Shown in pieces: positions 1 through 4,803 of a DNA stretch of 5,941 bases. Source of the stretch: Chlamydiota bacterium (GTDB lineage: Bacteria > Chlamydiota > Chlamydiia > Chlamydiales > JAJFMK01); the NCBI GenBank assembly GCA_021772215.1, contig JAJFMK010000325.1, positions 1-5,941 on the forward strand. The letters are read 5' to 3'. A model generated the notes under the pieces. It worked only from the letters and a program-made list of their open reading frames with translations, was not told where the DNA came from and did no database searches. Position numbers and translations under genes: made by a program. Numbering within the stretch: the stretch's first letter is position 1; every line of letters begins with the position of its first letter.

Positions 1-1
1 C

Positions 2-100
2 TTCTGTGACCCCGATACAGCCGCCCTCGTTACAAAGCGCTGGAAAGAGTATTTCCCTAAAAGAGTCGAAATGGGCGACAGCGACCTAGCCCACTTATAA
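2..100 (+). CDS. C-terminal end of an unrecognised protein (partial)
   Basis: The frame beginning at base 2 is open from the window edge to a TAA at 98-100 and gives 32 residues, including the stretch VTKRWKEYFPKRVEMGDSDL. It is rich in charged and aromatic residues and its codon use looks normal, so it is read as the tail of a gene that starts upstream of the window. No domain can be recognised from so short a piece and no function is proposed. No terminator with a stem and T-run follows. The next gene, on the same strand, begins 77 nt later and has its own -10-like boxes, so co-transcription is possible but not shown. Confidence 0.6.
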   Translation, partial: FCDPDTAALVTKRWKEYFPKRVEMGDSDLAHL

Positions 101-123
101 CAAATATTTTAATTCATTGAATT

Positions 124-153
124 TATAATGTCTTAACAGTCATAAATTATAAT
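124..153 (+). promoter_or_regulatory. Two TATAAT -10-like boxes before the head-GIN gene
   Basis: Perfect TATAAT hexamers lie at 124-129 and 148-153, upstream of the ATG at 178. Neither has a good -35 box at 16-18 nt. The first would start RNA near 136 and include the whole hairpin at 156-172. The second would start near 160 and remove most of the hairpin's left arm. The region is AT-rich, so one or both boxes could be chance. Confidence 0.35.
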
Positions 154-155
154 AA

Positions 156-172
156 CTCCTATTTTATAGGAG
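156..172 (+). promoter_or_regulatory. Hairpin burying the ribosome binding site
   Basis: CTCCTAT (156-162) and ATAGGAG (166-172) are perfect reverse complements around a TTT loop. The right arm contains the Shine-Dalgarno sequence AGGAG (168-172), five bases before the ATG at 178. The anti-Shine-Dalgarno CTCCT therefore sits in the same leader. If the RNA folds this way, the ribosome binding site is paired and translation of the head-GIN gene would be lowered until the stem opens. The match is direct; the regulatory role is inferred. Confidence 0.5.
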
Positions 173-177
173 ATATT

Positions 178-954
178 ATGAGTGTAATAACTGAAACAGA
201 AAACACAAAAAACAGCTGGTATCAGCAATTTAATCCCCTAAACAGGATTACCAATGTTATATCCGCAATTGCAAGTTACCTCACCTCCTATACAATTACC
301 ATTGGTGACCAAGATATGGTCACCGGGTCGGGGAATTTAGCCTCAGAAAGACGAGAGTATCCTCCTTTTGAAAGTATCATCTGCGACGGGGTCGTCAACG
401 TCATCTTAACCCAAAATGGCAACCATCGCGTCACTGTTGAAGCTGATGACAACCTTCTAGACCTCATCACAACTGACGTTTTCCAAAACAGTCTTCGGAT
501 CTCTACAAGGGGAAGTTTTACAACAAATAACCCTATGTTGGTCTATATCGAAACAGATAAAATAGCTCAAATTACATCAAAAGGAGTAGGCAATCTTACA
601 GGTGAGGGTCATCTTCACTTCAGCCATCTCACCCTCAAGCATCATAGCATCGGAAACGTACAGCTTAATCTCCAAGGTGAAAAACTTAACGCGACATCTA
701 CAGGCGTTGGAAACCTCACCTTAAGTGGCGCTGTAGAGACACAAAAAATTGACCATCGAGCTGTCGGTAACTATAAAGCTTCTAATTTGCGCAGTAAACA
801 TTGCAAAGTGATATCTAACGGTATCGGCAATGTGTATATCAACACCTCTGACACCCTCGACGTAAGACAATCCGGAATCGGCAATGTCTACTATAAAGGA
901 AATCCAGCGGTAACACAAAGCGTCGATGGAATTGGAAAGCTAGTGAGGGGCTAA
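178..954 (+). CDS. Head-GIN domain (DUF2807) beta-helix-like protein
   Basis: The 258-residue protein matches the head-GIN/putative autotransporter-adhesin family (DUF2807). The family entry pattern is present: GSGN (50-53), the segment around YPPFESIICDGVVNVIL (61-77), VTVEADDNLLDLI (85-97) and SLRIST (105-110). The C-terminal half is a ladder of [GSA]-[VI]-G-[NK] turns at residues 136, 157, 176, 195, 215, 233 and 251, spaced 18-21 residues apart, as expected for stacked right-handed beta-helix rungs. Most family members are exported, but no clear signal peptide or lipobox is seen. Residues 24-42 are only mildly hydrophobic and lie after an acidic, polar start, so the location is uncertain. 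The ATG is set by AGGAGA at 168-173; an in-frame TGA at 118-120 bounds the frame upstream, and no ATG, GTG or TTG lies in between. The biochemical role of the family is not established; a cell-surface or adhesion role is only a common guess. Confidence 0.85.
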   Translation: MSVITETENTKNSWYQQFNPLNRITNVISAIASYLTSYTITIGDQDMVTGSGNLASERREYPPFESIICDGVVNVILTQNGNHRVTVEADDNLLDLITTDVFQNSLRISTRGSFTTNNPMLVYIETDKIAQITSKGVGNLTGEGHLHFSHLTLKHHSIGNVQLNLQGEKLNATSTGVGNLTLSGAVETQKIDHRAVGNYKASNLRSKHCKVISNGIGNVYINTSDTLDVRQSGIGNVYYKGNPAVTQSVDGIGKLVRG

Positions 955-985
955 TTAGCCCTGCCAGAAGAAAAAAGAGCTTCTG
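948..985. repeat. Two small inverted repeats between convergent genes
   Basis: GGGCTAATTAGCCC at 948-961 is a perfect 14-bp palindrome that includes the TAA stop of the head-GIN gene; as RNA it would make a 5-bp stem with an AATT loop. A second repeat follows: CAGAAG (965-970) pairs with CTTCTG (980-985) around a 9-nt A-rich loop. They lie where transcripts of the two convergent genes would meet, so a bidirectional termination role is possible. Neither stem is followed by a T-run on either strand, so neither is a canonical intrinsic terminator. Confidence 0.35.
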
Positions 986-1018
986 ATAAAACCCCTGTTC
1001 AGATCTTTCAAAGCGTGA

Positions 1019-2182
1019 TCATAGATCCAAAAGGGTTTCCACTCTGGCACTCACTTTAGGAAAATGAGATTCAGCAAAGTCATTCAGGACAGTGACTGTG
1101 TCCCCTTGCTGCTCTAAGATATGAACTTTATGCTCTAACGTTGTCACCTTCTTACCCTCGGCGTGGATAGTGATCTGAGGGATCATTCCCACTCTTGTCT
1201 GAGGTCTGTTGAAGGGCCATGGAGCGTCAGGGCTGCAGAAATTTCCGATGCTGTGGAAGAGGAGTCCCTTATCGACATGTTCAGCAGGCATCGCGGTGTG
1301 AGGGCCATGACCCACGATCACATCAAATCCACCCTCTTCGATCAGGTTGACCCAGCGATCTCTGGTCTCTTTTCTAGGCTCTAGATCCTGCTCAACATTA
1401 CCGTGAGCAAAGCCGATAAGAAAGTCATGCTTCTCTTTCATTTCTTGGACTTTCGCAGTGGTGAGGTCAGTTTCACGAACAATTGGCTTTTTGTAATGCT
1501 TCCAGTCGTGATTCATCAGCTCCGTCCAACCGACGACGCCAACTTCTAACTCATCTTTCTTTAGGGTCAAAACAGAGCTTGCCCCTTCAACTTCTGCGCC
1601 GATCACCTGAGCTTTAGGCATCAAATTCTTTATAGCCTTTGCCGTCTGAACAACACCCTCTACATCATTTTTAGAGTTATCGCAAGCGTGGTTGTTCGCA
1701 ACACTAAAGGCCCATTGTGCATCAGGGTTGACATCATGAATCTCTTTCAAAAATGAGGCGCTCATCTCAAACTTCAATGAGAGCCCTCGTCCCTCTGCCT
1801 CGCCTTCAATAACAGGTGATTCTACATTGGCAATGACCACATCAGCGCCTCGGATCACCCTCTTTAGCTCCTCTGTCATTTCAGGCGGCTTTCCTGATTT
1901 AGAGAGCATAATGTCCCCTAAGAAAATAACTTTTAGATCTGTCCCCTTTGCCTCACTCTTTTCAATCCTCTGGATAGCTCCCTCAGGAGCCAGCAGTTCC
2001 ATATCAGCTTTGTCAGGGTTTCTATAAGAAAAAAAGCTATTAAGAAGGCCATTAATAACGAACCAAAACAGGTCACTTAGAGAGTAGGGAGAGGGTGTGT
2101 ACTTGATACCCTTGGGCTCTCTTTGTGCTATAGCTTCTGTGTTACAGAGTTGAATATTGCTATTTGATGGTTGAATAGACAT
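1019..2182 (-). CDS. CapA / PGA_cap-family metallophosphatase-like protein
   Basis: The 387-residue protein has the motif series of the CapA (poly-gamma-glutamate capsule synthesis, PGA_cap, PF09587) family, a branch of the calcineurin-like metallophosphoesterase fold. In order: VIFLGDIML (85-93), VIANVESPV (116-124), SVANNHACDN (160-169), FAHGNVEQ (258-265), VGHGPHTAMPAEH (290-302) and LFHSIGNFCSP (308-318). The Asp, Asn and His residues in these motifs are the expected metal or active-site ligands. The domain starts near residue 82. Residues 35-53 (SLSDLFWFVINGLLNSFFS) form one hydrophobic, possibly membrane-associated stretch, with no normal signal peptide before it. In Bacillus, CapA takes part in making or exporting poly-gamma-glutamate with CapB and CapC; neither partner is in this window, so the substrate is unknown and a capsule role should not be assumed. 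No Shine-Dalgarno precedes the ATG at 2182, which is kept because a strong -10 box points to it. A later ATG (residue 61) also lacks one and would still retain the domain. Confidence 0.87.
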   Translation of the reverse strand: MSIQPSNSNIQLCNTEAIAQREPKGIKYTPSPYSLSDLFWFVINGLLNSFFSYRNPDKADMELLAPEGAIQRIEKSEAKGTDLKVIFLGDIMLSKSGKPPEMTEELKRVIRGADVVIANVESPVIEGEAEGRGLSLKFEMSASFLKEIHDVNPDAQWAFSVANNHACDNSKNDVEGVVQTAKAIKNLMPKAQVIGAEVEGASSVLTLKKDELEVGVVGWTELMNHDWKHYKKPIVRETDLTTAKVQEMKEKHDFLIGFAHGNVEQDLEPRKETRDRWVNLIEEGGFDVIVGHGPHTAMPAEHVDKGLLFHSIGNFCSPDAPWPFNRPQTRVGMIPQITIHAEGKKVTTLEHKVHILEQQGDTVTVLNDFAESHFPKVSARVETLLDL

Positions 2183-2188
2183 GCAACC

Positions 2189-2220
2189 ATTATAGCATAT
2201 AAGTATTAATTAATTGTTAA
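2189..2220 (-). promoter_or_regulatory. Extended -10 promoter placing +1 at the CapA-like ATG
   Basis: On the minus strand TATAAT (2194 to 2189) is preceded by TGC, giving the extended -10 form TGCTATAAT. Six bases (GGTTGC) separate it from the ATG at 2182. By the usual spacing, +1 would fall on the A of the ATG. The best -35-like match, TTAACA (2220 to 2215), is at a long 20-nt spacing, which an extended -10 can tolerate. The spacing is seen; leaderless expression is inferred. Confidence 0.55.
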
Positions 2221-2363
2221 TTTTAAGTTACAGGACGAAACAACCTCTCAAATGAGCATATCAAAGAAAATAACATATCCTATTCACCATCAGCTAGTAA
2301 GCACATACAACGAGTATTTGTTAGCAGGAAAAACAAGTAAATGATAACTCGAAAGGCGGGTAA

Positions 2364-2450
2364 ATGCTTAACCCAGATAAATTTAGCCGAGCGCTTAAAA
2401 AAGCCTATAACATCCAAGTGGAAGCGAAATCTTCAAGAAAATGGTGTTAA
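2364..2450 (+). CDS. Doubtful 28-residue frame, probably a gene remnant
   Basis: This short frame begins MLNPDKFSRALKKAYNIQVE and ends SSRKWC before TAA, which falls inside the left arm of the inverted repeat. AAAGG at 2352-2356, seven bases before the ATG, could serve as a ribosome binding site. The composition looks protein-like: an amphipathic basic helix, then a Trp near the end. The pattern of a helix with FSRALKK followed by a basic stretch and a Trp faintly recalls the C-terminal winged helix of phage or plasmid primase-helicases. That comparison is from memory and weak. It could equally be chance or a real small basic peptide. Confidence 0.2.
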   Translation: MLNPDKFSRALKKAYNIQVEAKSSRKWC

Positions 2451-2487
2451 GGTCACCTTACCTAGCTGAAGTGACCTTAACACCATT
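2440..2487. repeat. Perfect 17-bp inverted repeat with 14-nt loop
   Basis: AATGGTGTTAAGGTCAC at 2440-2456 is exactly the reverse complement of GTGACCTTAACACCATT at 2471-2487, separated by 14 nt. Seventeen paired bases without a mismatch is far beyond chance for a region this size. Plus-strand RNA would fold strongly, but the sequence after it (GAATTTACTACCC) lacks an immediate T-run. Read on the minus strand, the stem ends in ATT followed by TTCTT, which is slightly more terminator-like. Other readings are a protein-binding operator pair (each arm contains GGTCAC or its complement GTGACC) or the ends of a tiny element. It lies 3 nt before the -35-like box of the next gene. Confidence 0.8.
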
Positions 2488-2490
2488 GAA

Positions 2491-2536
2491 TTTACTACCC
2501 TTTTATATTTAAATATAATTAGACCTTATTTATAAT
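2491..2536 (+). promoter_or_regulatory. Promoter region of the 578-residue gene
   Basis: Two TATAAT hexamers are present, at 2514-2519 and 2531-2536. The first pairs with TTTACT (2491-2496) at an ideal 17-nt spacing and would give a leader of about 18 nt. The second has TTTAAA (2508-2513) at 17 nt and lies 7 nt before the ATG, which would give an essentially leaderless message. The 40 nt ending at the ATG is conserved in the duplicated copy downstream (31 of 40 bases, no gaps): the distal box there has become TATAGC, while the proximal one is TATAAG. Confidence 0.5.
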
Positions 2537-2543
2537 AGTTTCT

Positions 2544-4280
2544 ATGTGTCCATTTATTATAAGAAGGGTTGTTACTGCCAAATATGGTGAAGAACTTGTC
2601 TTTGAACATGACTTTAAGAAGGCAAAGTGCCTATTGTTTAAAGCCCCCGCGCATACCCCTGAATCCGAGAACACTATTGTCAAATATCAAGGGAGAATTG
2701 TCCATCGTGACACAGTAGTAGATTTTGACTTTAGCTATCTTGTGAGGCATGCATTCTCTTTCTTTGATGAGGGATTACAGCTCGACCACCTAAACGCCCC
2801 CTGGGCAATCGAGAACAAACCTGCAAATGCATACAACTATGTTCGCCTAGCCAATAGACCCGAGAAAGAAAGAACTATTTACAATGTAGTATACACCCCG
2901 GCTGAACTACTAATGGAAGCACTTACCCTTGACCGAGAAAATGACTACACGTACTACAGCCTGTTCAAGGAAATCTACCTACATAGTAGACCTAAGTATA
3001 GCGCAGCAAATCTCCTTAAAAGGGCAATTGAGCTCAATCCCTACTCAAAAGCGATATCGTATTCCATGAACTGGTTTCCAATGAATGAGAAGTTCACTGT
3101 CCGTGGAAGGACCTTCACTCTACGTGAACTCCTTGATCCGGAATACACCCTGCACCTTGCAAGCCGGGAGGAACTCGAATTGTGGGATGGTGAAAGAAAC
3201 GACCTGTTTCTTCTTGGATGTGTCCGAAATGGAATGGCATCTCCAGACGAATTACGCGCTACATTGAACGAAAAATTAATCGCACGTCGATACAATGACC
3301 TACTTTTTATAAGAGAGGCCGCTGCTACCCTCTTTGATTTAGGAATCATTGATCAAGAAAACATAATGCGGTTGCTCGCCACTGCAACTAGTTGGAATTG
3401 CCCTCTCGATTTGATTGCCTACGCAAAACTCATTCCATCTGGCAGCATTACAAGAAGTCAAGTGCTCGAAAAAGCCTTCCAGCTTTATCCAGAAAGCCTG
3501 GAAGTGCAACAACTTCTCTCAATTGACAATCCAACAACATGCGAAGAGTGGCATGCAGCAGGTATTGTAAACAGAGATGAAAATGCCCTTTTTGAGGCGC
3601 TGAAATTTAAAGAAGCCCCTCCCCACTACTATTACGACTATGCCAGACACTCAACTAAAGAAAATGCTTACAGAAGAACCATCCTCCAACAAGCAGAGCA
3701 GAATGAGGAGACTCTTGATCTTTTGTATAAACTCTCTCCAAAGCAAACTGTCTCTCAGCTACGGGAGGCGGGACGCTGCAATCCAACCAGACTCCTTCGA
3801 TTACTTCGAAACGATCCCACCGATCCGCTGAACTATGCGATGCTGGCAATGGCGATGAAAAAAAATGACAAAATTCTCTTTTCTGGAAAAATGTGGACAC
3901 GAAACGAGTTGCTTGAAAGGGGTTCTGAAACAATCTTAGCAAGACATCTTTTAGGAAGGGCTACAGACCAAGAGGTCATGCAAAATGAGGTTCCCTTTGC
4001 CCCCTCCTACCTTGCAGTTGCTACAACCATGGAGCCGGGACCAGATCGAGATGCGCTGATTGCAAAATATGCCCTTCTTTGCTGGTGGAACAAGGAGTCG
4101 TTGCCGGTGTCAACGAACAGCCTAATCCCAGATGAGGGAATAAACACTCAGCCCCCAAATGAATCATGCCGCGTTTTCCTAAAAAGAATGGAGGGCAGGA
4201 GCCCTCTTACTATAGTACACTGGTTTGATCGTGCAGCTCCGGAACTTCCGGCATCGATTGTTACAGACTCAGTTCGGTAA
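2544..4280 (+). CDS. Unknown repeat protein, TPR-like, lineage-specific
   Basis: I do not recognise this 578-residue protein. It has two parts. Residues 1-80 form a distinct N-terminal module (MCPFIIRRVVT, then LVFEHDFKKAKC, HTPESENTIVKYQGRIVHRD, VVDFDFSYL) that is duplicated downstream. From about residue 110 the protein is mostly helical and carries degenerate TPR-like units. A recurring pattern is T-x-x-x-[LV]-L followed by a helix, seen at YTPAELLMEALTL (117-129), ANLLKRAIELNP (155-166), FTLRELL (191-197), ITRSQVLEKAFQLYP (302-316) and WTRNELL (451-457). VRGRTFTLRELL and FSGKMWTRNELL are clearly related copies. There is no signal peptide or membrane segment, so it is probably cytoplasmic or delivered by a signal-peptide-independent route. 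Such helical repeats usually bind proteins; no enzyme motif is seen. No Shine-Dalgarno precedes the ATG, but that start is supported because similarity to the downstream copy begins at the same ATG. A role as a secreted effector is possible but unsupported. Confidence 0.8.
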   Translation: MCPFIIRRVVTAKYGEELVFEHDFKKAKCLLFKAPAHTPESENTIVKYQGRIVHRDTVVDFDFSYLVRHAFSFFDEGLQLDHLNAPWAIENKPANAYNYVRLANRPEKERTIYNVVYTPAELLMEALTLDRENDYTYYSLFKEIYLHSRPKYSAANLLKRAIELNPYSKAISYSMNWFPMNEKFTVRGRTFTLRELLDPEYTLHLASREELELWDGERNDLFLLGCVRNGMASPDELRATLNEKLIARRYNDLLFIREAAATLFDLGIIDQENIMRLLATATSWNCPLDLIAYAKLIPSGSITRSQVLEKAFQLYPESLEVQQLLSIDNPTTCEEWHAAGIVNRDENALFEALKFKEAPPHYYYDYARHSTKENAYRRTILQQAEQNEETLDLLYKLSPKQTVSQLREAGRCNPTRLLRLLRNDPTDPLNYAMLAMAMKKNDKILFSGKMWTRNELLERGSETILARHLLGRATDQEVMQNEVPFAPSYLAVATTMEPGPDRDALIAKYALLCWWNKESLPVSTNSLIPDEGINTQPPNESCRVFLKRMEGRSPLTIVHWFDRAAPELPASIVTDSVR

Positions 4281-4310
4281 TGAATTTTGGTTTTAAAACA
4301 AATATTCTAC

Positions 4311-4347
4311 ATTTAAGTATAGCTAGATTTTCTTTATAAGAATTTCC
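4311..4347 (+). promoter_or_regulatory. Duplicated promoter of the broken paralogue
   Basis: The 37 bases before the ATG at 4348 align without gaps to those before the ATG at 2544. The sequence keeps ATTTAA, TATA, TAGA and TTTATAA, with TATAAG (4335-4340) seven bases before the ATG. There is no Shine-Dalgarno. The duplication therefore included upstream DNA. Whether the copy is still transcribed cannot be told. Confidence 0.5.
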
Positions 4348-4585
4348 ATGAATCCATTTATCATAAGAAGAGTAGTTACTAGCGTAGCTGGTACAGAACT
4401 TGTTTTTGAACATGACTTTATAAAGAAGGCAAAGTGCCTATTTTTTTCAAACGCCTGCGTATACTCCCGAATCCACAAAAACAATCGTCAAATATCAATG
4501 AAGAATCGTGCATCGAGCGACAGTTGTAGACTTCGACTATAGCTATCATTGCCTGTATGCATTCTCTCTCTATGATGATGGATAG
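4348..4585 (+). pseudogene. Broken copy of the N-terminus of the 578-residue gene
   Basis: This region encodes a diverged copy of the first ~77 residues of the upstream gene. It begins MNPFIIRRVVT, then ELVFEHDF, an inserted Ile codon, and KKAKCLF. An extra T in the T7 run at 4441-4447 shifts the frame. In the new frame the similarity continues as TPAYTPES, TIVKYQ, then TGA (4499-4501) where the intact gene has a Gly codon, then RIVHRATVVDFDYSY and AFSLYDDG, then TAG (4583-4585). Three lesions make it non-functional as a full protein; the undisturbed frame could give a 64-residue product ending at 4542. Similarity stops near 4582, so the rest of the ~1.7-kb gene is missing. Tandem position and a shared promoter show a local duplication followed by truncation and decay. 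Confidence 0.88.
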
Positions 4586-4803
4586 AGAGCGGCCTTTCAC
4601 GAGTCATTCAGTGTCTCTTCAAATCAAAGAGCTCTATCCATGTCATCCAGTAGAGTGAGCTGAGACGTCCCGAAAGGGAAATTTTGCTCAAAAACCGCTG
4701 GTTGCAAGAGATTATTAAGGGTTGGTAACTATTTGTCAGATCAGACGAAAAGACGTGGAGAGTCCTCTGCTTGGTATGCCAATTTCTGGGATTTTGTCCG
4801 ACT
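4586..4803. other. Gene-free stretch after the pseudogene
   Basis: No convincing gene is seen. The frame of the pseudogene stays open after its TAG from 4586 to a TGA at 4661-4663 (starting RAAFHESFSVSSNQ). That may be leftover sequence from the duplicated gene, but I cannot align it with the intact copy. A tiny stem TCCC-GAAA-GGGA follows near 4668-4679. Downstream, a TTG-initiated frame from 4733 enters the NADAR gene antisense and is probably not real. No terminator with a T-run was found for the minus-strand NADAR gene. Confidence 0.4.

Larger units (their letters stand above)
2183..2543. other. 361-nt intergenic region with coding debris and an inverted repeat
   Basis: This divergent gap between the CapA-like gene and the 578-residue gene holds no long frame. 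It contains the promoters of both flanking genes, the inverted repeat at 2440-2487, and three short plus-strand frames in three different phases: 2252-2344 (30 residues), 2341-2469 (42 residues, overlapping the first by an ATGA) and 2364-2450 (28 residues). Tight packing of short frames that switch phase is typical of a decayed gene rather than of three real peptides, but no parent family can be identified with confidence. Confidence 0.4.

Noticed and set aside
965..985. CAGAAG/CTTCTG stem as an intrinsic terminator
   Set aside because: The T6/A6 run lies in the loop rather than after the stem, so it lacks the required layout on either strand.
1163..1384. A 73-codon plus-strand frame inside the CapA-like gene
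   Set aside because: It is antisense to a strongly conserved domain and its translation resembles no protein; it mirrors the codon pattern of the real gene.
1019..2182. Poly-gamma-glutamate capsule locus
   Set aside because: Only a CapA-family member is present, with no CapB, CapC or CapD-like neighbours, so a capsule pathway is not supported.
3041..3349. A 102-codon minus-strand frame inside the 578-residue gene
   Set aside because: It is low-quality, Ser/Arg-rich sequence opposite a well-supported gene, with no ribosome binding site evidence.
3655..3942. A 95-codon minus-strand frame inside the 578-residue gene
   Set aside because: It is antisense to the repeat region, with no recognisable motif and no separate promoter support.
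4441..4447. T7 run as a phase-variation switch
   Set aside because: Restoring the frame would still meet the TGA at 4499 and the TAG at 4583, so slippage could not recover a working protein.
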